Source: SAR116 cluster bacterium AG-447-C21 (GTDB lineage: Bacteria; Pseudomonadota; Alphaproteobacteria; Thalassobaculales; Thalassobaculaceae). Taken from it: DNA of 51,767 nt. Numbering within the stretch: the first letter of the stretch is position 1; every line of letters begins with the position of its first letter. Below, in pieces: positions 34,163 through 43,972 of this stretch. The stretch is taken from assembly GCA_003212315.1 (NCBI GenBank), contig QCQB01000013.1, forward strand, positions 1 to 51,767, read 5' to 3'. The notes under the pieces were generated by a model, which was not told the origin of the DNA, did not search any database, and saw only the letters and a list, made by a program, of their open reading frames with translations. A program made the position numbers and the translations under genes.

Positions 34163-35674
34163 TTGTTTACACTCAATAAGCCAGCCCATGGGCCATTTAC
34201 AAAAATAGAACGTATTGTAATTACTATCCCTGTATTGGCCGCCTCGCTATTGCATTCTCTGAACATGAGCACAGCTTATGTAGCGCTTCCAAATATACAA
34301 GGGAATTTGTCTGCTGCTCCAGATCAGGTCGGTTGGGTGATAACAGCTTTTGTTGTGGCCACTGCAATAGGGACTATCTTAACCAACCTATTTAGTCAAA
34401 AGTTTGGACGGCGGCAAATTTTCCTGGCTTCCATAGCGGGTTTCACCATTACTTCGCTTTTTGCGGCTACTTCGGGAAGTTTAAGCGAGCTGGTTTTTCA
34501 TAGGATGTTGCAAGGTTTTGTATCGGCTCCCCTATTACCTATTTCTCAGGCCATCATGCTTGATACTTATCCTAAAGAAAAGCACGGCTTTGCTATGAGT
34601 ATTTGGTCAATGGGTATGATATTAGGGCCAGTCGCAGGTCCAACAGTAGGAGCGATTCTAACAGAATTCTATGATTGGCGATATGTATTCTATATGAATA
34701 TACCGTTTGGTCTGGTGGCTTTTTTTTCTATCTTGGTAACCCTGCCCTCCGCACGTTCAATGCATCAAAGAACAGACTGGTTAGGTGTCGTTTCTCTTAT
34801 AATAGCAGTAGTTTGTCTGCAACTCGTACTTGATCGGGGAGAGCGTTTGGGATGGTTCGAGTCATCCGAAATATTGTTTAACTCTGTTTTATCTGGGTTG
34901 GCTTTTTATATATTTATAATGCATTCAGTTACAACAAAAACACCATATATTAGCCTTAAGATATTCTCTGATAGAAATTATGTTATTGGATTAGCATTGA
35001 TTTTTACTTTTGGCATAGCTGTTTTTGCTTCCTTATTTATCCTGCCGCTATTTCTTCAAAATGTGCAGGGATACCCAGTACTCTCGGCAGGCTGGGTAAT
35101 TTCTTCCCGAGGACTTGGGACAATGGGTGCCATGTTATGTTCGGGGTTTTTGTTGAGCTTAATATCTGGAAAATTTCTAATTCTTTTTGGTTTACTATGT
35201 GTTGGTGTGAGTAACCTTTGGATGACAAGTTGGAATGCTGACGTTGGAATGGAAGAAGTAATATGGATTACTATTATAAATGGCTTTGGTATGGGAATGA
35301 TGTGGGTGGCTTTGACAACAGTCACCTTTTCCACCTTGCCAACGGTTTTTAGAGTCGAAGCCGCAGCATTATTTTCTCTAATACGTGCCATTGGAGCTAG
35401 TATTGGAACATCTCTTGTTGTTTCTATACTGGTAAGATCAACACAAACAAACTATATCGAGATGCGGGCTCAGATTACAGAATTTAAGGCAGCTATAAAT
35501 TTAAGTGGGCTTGATGGGTTGGTCAATATTGGTTCCGAGATCGGACTACGGAATATCCAAAGCATAGTGCTATCTGAAGCGCATATGATGGCATTTTTAA
35601 ACGATTTTGTTTTTCTGATGATTGTCGCATTTGCAGCTGTTCCACTTATATTTCTATTGCGTTCTAAAAAGTAA
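34163..35674 (+). CDS. DHA2-family major facilitator (EmrB/QacA-type) transporter
   Basis: A 503-residue protein with about 14 hydrophobic segments, the number of the DHA2 drug:proton antiporters. Motif A lies after the second helix (SQKFGRRQIFLASIAGF), motif C-like GMILGPVAGPTVGAIL is in helix 5, and FYDWRYVFYMNIPFGLV is typical of EmrB. The start is a TTG at 34163, with GAGG seven bases upstream and an in-frame stop at 34151, so no longer form exists. It could export a toxic compound or pathway intermediate; no membrane-fusion partner (EmrA) is nearby. Confidence 0.9.
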   Translation: MFTLNKPAHGPFTKIERIVITIPVLAASLLHSLNMSTAYVALPNIQGNLSAAPDQVGWVITAFVVATAIGTILTNLFSQKFGRRQIFLASIAGFTITSLFAATSGSLSELVFHRMLQGFVSAPLLPISQAIMLDTYPKEKHGFAMSIWSMGMILGPVAGPTVGAILTEFYDWRYVFYMNIPFGLVAFFSILVTLPSARSMHQRTDWLGVVSLIIAVVCLQLVLDRGERLGWFESSEILFNSVLSGLAFYIFIMHSVTTKTPYISLKIFSDRNYVIGLALIFTFGIAVFASLFILPLFLQNVQGYPVLSAGWVISSRGLGTMGAMLCSGFLLSLISGKFLILFGLLCVGVSNLWMTSWNADVGMEEVIWITIINGFGMGMMWVALTTVTFSTLPTVFRVEAAALFSLIRAIGASIGTSLVVSILVRSTQTNYIEMRAQITEFKAAINLSGLDGLVNIGSEIGLRNIQSIVLSEAHMMAFLNDFVFLMIVAFAAVPLIFLLRSKK

Positions 35675-35765
35675 AATAAATTCAATCTGATAAAAGATGA
35701 TTAGAGAAATGATTTTGAAGATTTTCTGAAGTTGATTAAAGTGTTCACAAACGAAGTTTGGATCG

Positions 35766-36695
35766 ATGCCTATGTCTCTAATTAATCAACGTGTTGTTTA
35801 TCTCAACGGTGTTTATGTTCCTGAAAACGAAGCCGTTGTTCCTATCAAAGATCAGGGTTTTAAGTATGGAGATGGTGTTTTTGACACTACAAGAACATTT
35901 GGCCATAAAATTTTCAGACTTAAAGAGCATTTGGAACGATTCGAGAGATCCTTGAAGTATTTAGATTTGGATCCTGGGTTATCTATGAAACAATTAGGGA
36001 CTATTACTGAAGAGGTGGTTGAGCGTAATTTGCCTTTGCTAGCATCTGGTGATGATTATTGGGTTACCCAAAGAGTTACACGCGGTTTAACTGGAGATGA
36101 TGGCCAAGCTTGGCCTGATTGGCCAGAATCAACCGTTCTAGTTGAGTGCACCCCTCTTCCTTTAGCTGCTCGAGCACATTATTATCGTGATGGGATTCAG
36201 ATAATCACACCTTCTGTCCGGAGGGTTGCTCCTGAGATGGCGAGCCCTCGAGCAAAGACTCATAACTATTTGAACTTTGTGATGGGAGACTTGGAGGTCC
36301 AGTCCCAGAACCCTGATGCGCTTTCGGTCTTGCTAGATAAAAATGGAAACTTAGCGGAGGGTAAGGGAAGCAACATTTTCGTTATTAAGAATCAGAAATT
36401 GATCACTCCTAAAGAAAAATATGTTTTGCCTGGTGTAAGTAGAGAAGTAACGATGAATCTGGGGAGAGAGCTTGGGTATGAAATAGAAGAAGACGATATA
36501 GACCTTTTCGACGCGTATAACGCAGACGAATTATTTATTACGTCCACAAGTTTTTGCATTTGCCCTGTCCAGGGTATCAATGGTCGACGTCCAACTGCGA
36601 ATGGCATTCCTGGACCCATCACCAGCAAATTGATTAATGCATATGTAGATCTGGTGGGGTTTGATTGGTACGGACAGTATTTATCAAAAATATAA
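35766..36695 (+). CDS. Class IV (fold type IV) PLP aminotransferase, branched-chain-type
   Basis: A 309-residue enzyme of the BCAT/D-amino-acid aminotransferase/aminodeoxychorismate lyase group. It begins YLNGVYVPENEAVVPIKDQG, with GFKYGDGVFDTTRTF. The Schiff-base lysine is in SPRAKTHNYLN, and EGKGSNIFVI and TSTSFCICPVQGING follow. Probable reactions are transamination of branched-chain amino acids or amines; the family split between IlvE, Dat and R-selective amine transaminases cannot be decided from these motifs alone. It stands alone between the MFS gene and convergent mutY. Confidence 0.85.
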   Translation: MPMSLINQRVVYLNGVYVPENEAVVPIKDQGFKYGDGVFDTTRTFGHKIFRLKEHLERFERSLKYLDLDPGLSMKQLGTITEEVVERNLPLLASGDDYWVTQRVTRGLTGDDGQAWPDWPESTVLVECTPLPLAARAHYYRDGIQIITPSVRRVAPEMASPRAKTHNYLNFVMGDLEVQSQNPDALSVLLDKNGNLAEGKGSNIFVIKNQKLITPKEKYVLPGVSREVTMNLGRELGYEIEEDDIDLFDAYNADELFITSTSFCICPVQGINGRRPTANGIPGPITSKLINAYVDLVGFDWYGQYLSKI

Positions 36696-36729
36696 TAGAG
36701 CTGATTGGGGTATACAAAACTTAATTGTT

Positions 36730-37794
36730 TTATTTCAGTCCATGTCTGATAATCTTTAGCATTAAAGACGGAAGTCCTGCGTTTTCAAATGAGTCTGCGG
36801 GATGCCAAGTAAGATTATCAATCTTCCTACAATATTTTGGACTTGATCGCAGAATTTTGATTTCAAGTTTAAAATGAGTGAAAATATGACTAACGGTACC
36901 AGGAACAACCTGCCAATCAGCTTTGAAAGGTTCTGAGTTTTGAATCTGAGTCTGGCTAGGAGGGTTTTCTGTCCATGGCGTCCCGGGTACCTCCATCATA
37001 CCTGCGAAAAGACCTTTAGCTGGGCGGCGTTGTAATAGTATTTCATTGTTTGTGTTTATGCACAGGAATGCTATCCCAAATCGATTGGGCTTTTTGCGTC
37101 TAGGAGTTTTCTTTGGGATAACCCCTGTCTTCCCTTTTTTCAAACTCAAACAAGAATCGTTCACGGGACACTTATTACATAGTGGTTTTTGGGGAGTGCA
37201 TATTGTCGCCCCAAGGTCCATGACGGCTTGAGCATAATCTCCGGGTCGGTAATCAGGGGTTATCATAGTTGCATACTTTTTCAATAGAGACTTTGCGGCG
37301 GGAAGAGGTTTTTCAATGGCATTGAGGCGGGCTGTGACGCGCTCGAAATTACCGTCCATAGGGGTTGCCTTGGCATCAAAAGCAATCGCCATTATTGCTG
37401 CCGCTGTATAGTTTCCCACTCCAGGGAGTTCGAGGAGTTTTTCTTCTTGGTTCGGAAATATACCGTTAAAATTACTAACAATAATTTTGGCACATCGGTG
37501 AAGATTACGGGCTCGAGCATAGTAGCCAAGCCCCGCCCATTCGATAAGAACATCATCCAAATTAGCTTCTGCTAATTTGAATATTGAGGGCCAGCGATTC
37601 AAAAACTTTTCAAAGTAGGGGATCGCGGTTGCAACCTGGGTCTGCTGAAGCATAATTTCACTGAGCCAAACGTTATAGGCGTCGGGTCGCGATCCGTCCC
37701 TTGGTCTCCATGGCATTAATCTCTTATTTTGATCGTACCAATTGAGCAGTTTATGTGGCACGCATAGAATTTGTTCAGATATTTCTGGTTTCAT
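36730..37794 (-). CDS. mutY: A/G-specific adenine glycosylase
   Basis: Removes adenine mispaired with 8-oxoguanine. The N-terminal catalytic domain has SEIMLQQTQVATAIPYFEKF and the helix-hairpin-helix ELPGVGNYTAAAIMAIAF, with the catalytic Asp in TPMDGNFERV. The iron-sulfur cluster cysteines follow in CTPQKPLCNKCPVNDSC (spacing 6, 2, 5). The C-terminal NUDIX-like domain recognises 8-oxoG. The ATG at 37794 is taken as start; an upstream frame from 37893 adds 33 hydrophobic residues not found in the family. It is divergent from the DUF721 gene. Confidence 0.94.
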   Translation of the reverse strand: MKPEISEQILCVPHKLLNWYDQNKRLMPWRPRDGSRPDAYNVWLSEIMLQQTQVATAIPYFEKFLNRWPSIFKLAEANLDDVLIEWAGLGYYARARNLHRCAKIIVSNFNGIFPNQEEKLLELPGVGNYTAAAIMAIAFDAKATPMDGNFERVTARLNAIEKPLPAAKSLLKKYATMITPDYRPGDYAQAVMDLGATICTPQKPLCNKCPVNDSCLSLKKGKTGVIPKKTPRRKKPNRFGIAFLCINTNNEILLQRRPAKGLFAGMMEVPGTPWTENPPSQTQIQNSEPFKADWQVVPGTVSHIFTHFKLEIKILRSSPKYCRKIDNLTWHPADSFENAGLPSLMLKIIRHGLK

Positions 37795-37896
37795 TGCCGG
37801 ACGGGAGTATATATTCAGGGTTATAAAAAATAAGTCACCTAATGTATTTAATAATGTTTTCAAAACAACGAAAAAGAATGGCATTCTTAGCATTTT

Positions 37897-38400
37897 ATGG
37901 TTAAACGGAAAAAAAAGTCCGAAGATAATAGCGTCAGAAACCCAGGTTTAAAGACCTTACAGCAGTCTGTCTTAAAAATAACGGATGTAGCTATAAGGAA
38001 ACGAGGGTTTGTGGAATCTGCGTTGATACATAAATGGACAAGTATTGTCGGAAAAGAAATCGCTGCATGGAGTGTGCCCAACCGGCTTGTTTTTTTGCGG
38101 GGTAGCACCCTAGATGCAACACTGCATCTTGATGTGTTATCTGCTCGAGCACTAGAAATTCAGCATAATGAACTGGTTATATTAGAGCGGATCAATGTCG
38201 TTTTTGGTTACAAGGCAATTAATAAAATTGCGATTCGGCAAGTAAATTCTCTAAGCCGAACCGTAAAGCAGTCACCCACACCTGCGGTTTTGACCGAATC
38301 AGAAAAGTCATGGGTTTCAGATCAAATCAAAAATCATAGTAACGCGGAGCTAAAAAACGCTCTGGAAGCGTTGGGTCAAGCCATTTTGAGCCGTAAATAA
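37897..38400 (+). CDS. DUF721 (DciA-like) protein
   Basis: A 167-residue protein with a basic N-terminus and a DUF721 domain: WTSIVGKEIAAWSVPNRL, then LDVLSARALEIQHNELVILERINVVFGY and the AINKIAIRQ strand. DUF721 includes DciA, the ancestral loader of replicative helicase DnaB. The alphaproteobacterial position next to mutY and ahead of dsbA and smc is typical. The C-terminal 40 residues are a separate helical tail. A helicase-loader role is known for the family but not shown for this member. Confidence 0.82.
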   Translation: MVKRKKKSEDNSVRNPGLKTLQQSVLKITDVAIRKRGFVESALIHKWTSIVGKEIAAWSVPNRLVFLRGSTLDATLHLDVLSARALEIQHNELVILERINVVFGYKAINKIAIRQVNSLSRTVKQSPTPAVLTESEKSWVSDQIKNHSNAELKNALEALGQAILSRK

Positions 38401-38529
38401 CTTTGGCATTCTCATTATAAAAATCATTACCCTGCCTTATTTTGATCAACTTTTTTAAATATATCGGACAATATATTGCGAGGAGAGAATGCTCGTTTTA
38501 TGTTGTTAGGAAGAACGGTGGAGTTGATT

Positions 38530-39144
38530 ATGCAGATCAAATTTTTATTGCTGCTTGTGGGATGGTCTCTTATGACCTGTAACGTTGCTCTCGCAGATAC
38601 AGCAAATGTAAATGTTGACATCGGTGCTGCACTTTCCCCTCGGGTTGAAGGAAATCCCGACGCTAAAGTAAAGTTAGTTGAATACTTTTCTTTAACATGT
38701 CCTGCCTGTGCTAAATTTCACACAGACGTGTACCCGAAAATTAAGGAAAAATATATCGATACAGGTTTGGTTCAGATGGAATACAGAGATTTCCCTCTAG
38801 ATCAATGGGCACTGAGAGCAGCGGCGTTAGCGCGCTGTCTGGAACCAAAATACTATGGCGCTATGGTTGACGTTTTACTCAAGCAGCAGAGTAACTGGAC
38901 ACGTTCCGAAAATGTTTTAGAATCCTTGCTGAAAATAGGCCAATTAGCAGGGCTAAACGAGAAAAATGCGACAGCCTGTATTAGTAACGAAAAGTTATTA
39001 GATGGCATTATTTCTGTTCGCATGACAGGAAATAAAAAACACAACGTAAACACAACGCCTTCTTTTCTTATCAATGGGGAGAACATACAAGCGTTTGAGT
39101 TTAGTGACTTTGAAATGTTGTTTAAAGACGCCTTAGGTCAGTAA
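38530..39144 (+). CDS. DsbA-family thiol:disulfide oxidoreductase
   Basis: A protein of 204 residues. The signal peptide is MQIKFLLLLVGWSLMTCNVALA (shown here as its last part, SLMTCNVALA), cleaved near residue 22. It has a thioredoxin fold with the active site CPAC at Cys57-Cys60, then the helical insertion, then the cis-Pro loop in TTPSFLINGENI. The ATG at 38530 has GGAG six bases upstream and starts the signal peptide cleanly; the frame is open from 38476. It likely introduces disulfides into periplasmic proteins, reoxidised by DsbB (25277). Confidence 0.9.
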   Translation: MQIKFLLLLVGWSLMTCNVALADTANVNVDIGAALSPRVEGNPDAKVKLVEYFSLTCPACAKFHTDVYPKIKEKYIDTGLVQMEYRDFPLDQWALRAAALARCLEPKYYGAMVDVLLKQQSNWTRSENVLESLLKIGQLAGLNEKNATACISNEKLLDGIISVRMTGNKKHNVNTTPSFLINGENIQAFEFSDFEMLFKDALGQ

Positions 39145-39186
39145 CAATGCAAGATCCAAAAAATAACTCAAACATAGGATTTAATT

Positions 39187-42100
39187 GTGCAGTTTAGTCG
39201 ACTGAGATTGAGCGGTTTCAAGTCCTTTGTAGATTCCATTGAAATAGATATTTCGAGTGGTTTGACGGGCGTTGTCGGGCCAAACGGTTGTGGTAAATCA
39301 AATCTTGTAGAAGCTCTCCGCTGGGTGATGGGAGAAACATCAGCTAAACGAATGCGCGGTGGTGAGATGGATGATGTTATATTTAATGGAACATCTGCGC
39401 GTTCGTCTCGTAATTTGGCTGAGGTTTCTCTGCTAGTTGAAAACCTGGATCTAAAAGCGCCAAGCGGTTTTAACGATTCTAAAGAATTGCACGTAACCAG
39501 ACGTATAGAGCGAAGCAAGGGCTCTAATTATAAAGTGAATGGTAAAGACATAAGAAGTCGAGATGTGCAACTTTTGTTTGCTGATGCTGGAACAGGAGCT
39601 CGGTCAGCTGGGATTGTCAGTCAAGGCAGAATAGGTGCTTTAATAAATGCAAAACCCTCTGAGCGTCGGATAGTCATAGAAGAGGCTGCAAATATCAGAG
39701 GACTCCATACAAGAAGGCATGAGGCAGAGTTAAGGTTGAAGGGCGCAGAAACTAACCTCGAACGTTTAGAGGACATCTTGACGTCGTTGCAATCGCAACT
39801 GAAGGGGCTCAAGCAACAGGCCAAGCAGGCCATAAGATATAGAACCGTTAGTGACCAAATTCGACAAGCAGAGTCAATTTTATTATTCAGTCGCTGGCAA
39901 TCTATCCTAACTGAAAAAGAGGCCGCGGAAAAAACCGAGCTGCATGCGAGCGCAGCAGTGAATGAAGCAACTGAGTTAGCTGCCAGAGCATCAACACAAC
40001 GCGCCAATATAGCTGAGAAACTGCCGGCTCTCAGGACAAAAGACGCAGAGGCGGCGTCTGTTGTTCAGACAATAACGATTGCATTAAACGAGCTCGATGG
40101 GGAGCGGAGCCGTATCGATCAAGCCAGGACAGAAGCGGCAACAAGATTAGCTCAGATAAATGACGATATAGTTAGAGAGGATGCGCTTGAAAAAGAGTCC
40201 GAGGTGGCTGTGTCAAGCCTAATAGCTGAACAAGCATCTATAGAGAAAAGTTTGGCTGAGGAAGAGGGGGGTCAACAACAAGCAGCCTCTAGACTTACTG
40301 AAATCAACCACGACGCAGATTTATTAGAAAAAAAAGTTGCTCAAATAACCGAGATTGTAGCATTGAATGAAGCAAGTCGCGCATCATTGGGCAGACAAAT
40401 AGAATTGGCCGAGGCGAAAAAGGAACGATTATTTGTACAAATTAACGACGTCAAAAGTCAGAGAAGACAATTGGATGAAAATACCGGTAGTGCTGAACAT
40501 GTTGGACGATTAGAAAGCGCTCTGGAAAAAATTTCTCAAGCAGTCAATGAGTCGACTGCCAAGCTGAGTGTCATAGAGAATGATAAGGCGGAGTGCGGTG
40601 GATTGGTCGATGAAGCCTATCGCGTGGTTCAAGAGGTTTCATCAAAATTGACACGATTAGAGGCCGAAAGGGAATCACTATCTGCAATGTTGTCCGCAAA
40701 TGTAGATATGGATCAAACACCCATTGTGGACCTTATAGAAGTGAATGAAGGCTACGAAAAAGCCCTGTCAACAGCTTTGGGAGATGATTTAACCGCTCCC
40801 ATAAAGACGGGTGACTCAATAACAGGAAAAAGATTTTGGACGGACAATATGTCAAAACATAAAGGCTCTAAATTACCTGAAGGCGTGAAAGCGCTGGCAA
40901 ATCAAGTTAAAGTGCCAGAGATGCTTAAAGACCGTTTAAATCAGATTGGGATAGCTTATGACGCTGCAACAGCTATGCGATTGCAAAAGGAATTGGTGCA
41001 AGGACAGTGTTTGACTACTGTTGATGGCGGACTTTGGCGCTGGGATGGCTATGTTACAGAACCGGGTATAGTGAGTTCGGCACAAATCCGTATTCAACAG
41101 CAAAACCGCGTAAAAGAAATAGAAAGAAATACTGAGATACTAACAGCGGAACAAAAAAATGCATCGGACGGACTTATAAAATTAAGAGAGCGACTTGAGG
41201 AACTTGATGCGCAAGAAAAAAATGAAAGGACAAATTATAAAAATGCTTATGAAGAACTGGATGCAGCACGCCAACGTTTGAGTGCGGCTGTACAAGAGCA
41301 GTCTGATTGGAACAATAGTGTAAGCCGTCTGGACGAAACAATTAATCAACTCACGATTGAGGGACAAGAAGCAGAAAAACAAAAGGTCACAGCCGAAAAA
41401 GAAATGGAATCTTTGGGTGATATAGAAAATCTCAGAGCAGAAAATGCCACAAACAGAGAAAAGTTATCATTGCAACGTGCCAAGTTGGTTGATGCCAGAG
41501 CGGCTTATGATGAAATAGTCAGATTATCGAGAGACAGGGCTAGACGACTAGAAGCTATAAGCATTGAACATAAAACCTGGCTAGAACGTTCAGAGCAGGC
41601 AAAAATAAGAATAGAAAAACTGGAAAACAGAAGGGGCTTTGAACAATCGGAGATTGATCGATTGGAGAAGCGGCCGCAAGAAATAGTGGCGCAAAGAAAT
41701 GAATTAATGGACCGTGGTCAAATAGCTGAAGCATCAAGAAGGGAAGTTGCAGATTTATTAGCGGCATCCGAAGTCGAACTCAATGATGCCGATAAGATAT
41801 CCAGGCAAGCGGATCGAGATTTAGCAGAAAGGCGCGAAGAGCGTATAAGGACTGAAGCTGCATTAGAACAGGTAAGCCACTCTCTGGAAACAATAAAGGA
41901 CCGTATTGAGGAACGACTGGAATGTCTTCCAGAACAAATTCTTGAGAAAGCAGGAATAGAGAATTCAGAGGAATTGCCTGATTTAGCGATTACCGAGGCA
42001 CGTTTAGAACGGCTCACGCGGGAACGAGAGAGGATTGGGCCAGTCAATTTACGAGCAGAGATTGAAATGGAGGAGTTAGAAAAGCAACTAACGACGATGG

Positions 42101-42660
42101 AAAAAGAGAGAGATGATTTAACTGGTGCAATTTCTCGTCTTCGCAGAGCCATATCGTCTTTGAATAAAGAAGGCAGAGATCGACTTCTTCAGGCTTTTGA
42201 TACAGTGAATAACCATTTTAAAGAATTGTTTGTACGACTATTTGGTGGCGGTACCGCCCATTTGACGTTAGTTGAAGCCGATGATCCTTTGGATGCCGGG
42301 GTTGAAATTATGACCAGTCCTCCCGGAAAAAAGCTTCAATCTATGTCTTTGTTATCCGGTGGGGAACAAGCGCTGACTGCGTTGGCATTAGTGTTTGCAG
42401 CCTTTCTAACAAACCCATCACCAATTTGTGTGTTAGATGAGGTGGATGCGCCGTTGGATGATACTAATGTGGATAGATTCTGTTCTTTATTGACTGATAT
42501 TTGCCAAACAACTCAAACAAGGTTTTTAATCATAACACATCATCGACTAACGATGGCTCGAATGGATAGATTATACGGTGTAACGATGGCTGAGCAGGGT
42601 ATTAGCCAACTTGTTTCTGTAAATCTAGAGGGAGCTGAAGAACTGAGGGAGGTGGTTTGA
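39187..42660 (+). CDS. smc: Chromosome segregation protein SMC
   Basis: A 1157-residue condensin subunit. The Walker A motif GPNGCGKSN is at about residues 31-39. Long coiled coils (about 170-500 and 650-1000) are split by a hinge domain at about 510-640. The ABC signature LLSGGEQALT is near 1055-1063, and Walker B is ICVLDEVDAPLDD near 1080. The start is GTG with AGGA upstream. ScpA and ScpB are not encoded nearby. The mutY-dciA-dsbA-smc order is usual for the class. It is the longest gene in the window and intact. Confidence 0.97.
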   Translation: MQFSRLRLSGFKSFVDSIEIDISSGLTGVVGPNGCGKSNLVEALRWVMGETSAKRMRGGEMDDVIFNGTSARSSRNLAEVSLLVENLDLKAPSGFNDSKELHVTRRIERSKGSNYKVNGKDIRSRDVQLLFADAGTGARSAGIVSQGRIGALINAKPSERRIVIEEAANIRGLHTRRHEAELRLKGAETNLERLEDILTSLQSQLKGLKQQAKQAIRYRTVSDQIRQAESILLFSRWQSILTEKEAAEKTELHASAAVNEATELAARASTQRANIAEKLPALRTKDAEAASVVQTITIALNELDGERSRIDQARTEAATRLAQINDDIVREDALEKESEVAVSSLIAEQASIEKSLAEEEGGQQQAASRLTEINHDADLLEKKVAQITEIVALNEASRASLGRQIELAEAKKERLFVQINDVKSQRRQLDENTGSAEHVGRLESALEKISQAVNESTAKLSVIENDKAECGGLVDEAYRVVQEVSSKLTRLEAERESLSAMLSANVDMDQTPIVDLIEVNEGYEKALSTALGDDLTAPIKTGDSITGKRFWTDNMSKHKGSKLPEGVKALANQVKVPEMLKDRLNQIGIAYDAATAMRLQKELVQGQCLTTVDGGLWRWDGYVTEPGIVSSAQIRIQQQNRVKEIERNTEILTAEQKNASDGLIKLRERLEELDAQEKNERTNYKNAYEELDAARQRLSAAVQEQSDWNNSVSRLDETINQLTIEGQEAEKQKVTAEKEMESLGDIENLRAENATNREKLSLQRAKLVDARAAYDEIVRLSRDRARRLEAISIEHKTWLERSEQAKIRIEKLENRRGFEQSEIDRLEKRPQEIVAQRNELMDRGQIAEASRREVADLLAASEVELNDADKISRQADRDLAERREERIRTEAALEQVSHSLETIKDRIEERLECLPEQILEKAGIENSEELPDLAITEARLERLTRERERIGPVNLRAEIEMEELEKQLTTMEKERDDLTGAISRLRRAISSLNKEGRDRLLQAFDTVNNHFKELFVRLFGGGTAHLTLVEADDPLDAGVEIMTSPPGKKLQSMSLLSGGEQALTALALVFAAFLTNPSPICVLDEVDAPLDDTNVDRFCSLLTDICQTTQTRFLIITHHRLTMARMDRLYGVTMAEQGISQLVSVNLEGAEELREVV

Positions 42661-42716
42661 TTAAAACGTCCTGAAAAACAATAGTTTTATGACTGTAAAT
42701 TAAGGGTTCTTCTTTC

Positions 42717-42745
42717 TTGACATGTTGTATGAGTTTTCCTTATGT
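42717..42745 (+). promoter_or_regulatory. Promoter of the atp F0 operon
   Basis: TTGACA (42717-42722), a perfect -35, is followed after 17 bases by TTATGT (42740-42745). It lies in the 153-bp gap between smc and atpI, with the transcript start expected near 42752, about 60 bases before atpI. Confidence 0.6.
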
Positions 42746-42813
42746 TGGGCCAAAATAGGCCAAGGAATTTATCGAAGATTTTTGTTTTTGATCTAAGGGA
42801 TGCCGCGGGTTGA

Positions 42814-43173
42814 ATGCCGGACGAAAAAGAAGAAAAACCGGTTAAAATAGAGGAGTTGGACGAAAGAATTCGTTCGATGAGGAGGGATGTAAGTAACAAT
42901 TCTGTGCACAAGACCAAAGGGGAGCTTCCGCCATCCCTTGCAGGAATTGCTGCAAGGGCAGGAGTAGAGCTCGTTGCAGGAGTTGCAGTCGGCGCTGGAG
43001 TAGGATATGGGCTCGATCTGTGGTTGAATTCATCTCCTTGGATGCTTATTGTCTGTTTTATTTTAGGAGCAGCCGCGGGAATGATGAATGTGTATAGAGC
43101 AGTTAACGGGATGGGGATGTCAGTAGGATTTGGAAATACTCGTGGGAAGACAGACCCAAACCGGGAAGAGTGA
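42814..43173 (+). CDS. atpI: ATP synthase protein I
   Basis: A 119-residue small membrane protein. It has a charged N-terminus (about residues 1-45) and two transmembrane helices (about 50-72, core GVELVAGVAVGAGVGYGLDL, and 78-98, core MLIVCFILGAAAGMMNVY). AtpI aids assembly of the c-ring and ion handling in the F0 part and is not part of the finished enzyme. It starts the F0 operon here and is 18 bp upstream of atpB. Confidence 0.9.
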   Translation: MPDEKEEKPVKIEELDERIRSMRRDVSNNSVHKTKGELPPSLAGIAARAGVELVAGVAVGAGVGYGLDLWLNSSPWMLIVCFILGAAAGMMNVYRAVNGMGMSVGFGNTRGKTDPNREE

Positions 43174-43191
43174 TTAAAGAGAGGAATTGCG

Positions 43192-43914
43192 GTGGCTTCA
43201 CCTGTTGAGCAGTTTAAATTAAAATCTCTGGTTCCCTTCGAGTTGGGGGGAGTGGACTTATCGTACACGACCTCGTCGTTGTGGATGACAATTACGGTAG
43301 TCTGTGTCACAGCTTTTTTAACATTGAGCATGCGCGGCGGAAGGTTAGTCCCAGGGCGGTGGCAATCAATGGCGGAAATGTCCTATGAATTCATAGCAAA
43401 TATGATACGAGAGAATGTTGGGGCGGAAGGTCGTAAATATTTCCCTTTTATATTCACATTGTTCATGTTCATTTTAGTAGGAAATTTGGTGGGGATGATC
43501 CCGTTTGCATATACTTTTACGAGCCAGATTATCGTGACGTTCGCGATGGCGGCAACAATTTTTATCGGTGTTACGGTGATTGGATTGGTTCGCCATGGTT
43601 TGCACTTTTTCTCATTATTTGTCCCATCTGGAACCCCGTTAATTTTAGCGCCGCTTCTTATTCCTATCGAAGTCATCTCATATTTTGTAAGGCCAGTAAG
43701 TCTTTCTGTTCGACTTTTTGCAAATATGATGGCCGGGCACACCATGATGAAGGTTTTTGGCGGGTTCACGGTGTTGCTTGGTGTGCTGGGGGTTGCGCCA
43801 ATTATCCTGTTGGTAGCGCTTACAGGATTTGAGATAATGGTGGCGGTCCTTCAAGCATATGTATTTACTGTTTTGACGTGCTTGTATTTAAACGATGCAA
43901 TACACCTTCATTGA
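43192..43914 (+). CDS. atpB: ATP synthase subunit a
   Basis: A 240-residue, six-helix proton-channel subunit. The essential Arg lies in PVSLSVRLFANMMAGH. The last helices carry the conserved VLQAYVFTVLTCLYLNDAIH. The start is a GTG with GAGGA upstream. It forms the half-channels against the c-ring in the inner membrane. Followed by atpE after 58 bp. Confidence 0.96.
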   Translation: MASPVEQFKLKSLVPFELGGVDLSYTTSSLWMTITVVCVTAFLTLSMRGGRLVPGRWQSMAEMSYEFIANMIRENVGAEGRKYFPFIFTLFMFILVGNLVGMIPFAYTFTSQIIVTFAMAATIFIGVTVIGLVRHGLHFFSLFVPSGTPLILAPLLIPIEVISYFVRPVSLSVRLFANMMAGHTMMKVFGGFTVLLGVLGVAPIILLVALTGFEIMVAVLQAYVFTVLTCLYLNDAIHLH

Positions 43915-43972
43915 AATATTGTTTTGAGAAAGATTTTTAAACATTCTTATCTATTAGAGAGGAAAATGAGAA

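Noticed and set aside
41718-42152. Antisense frame of about 144 codons inside smc
   Set aside because: Ser/Arg-rich translation typical of a frame opposite a Glu/Lys-rich coiled coil.
42687-43331. Long antisense frame of about 214 codons opposite atpI and atpB
   Set aside because: It mirrors atpI and the atpB start, both of which have clear family matches and ribosome-binding sites; its translation has low complexity and no recognisable motif.
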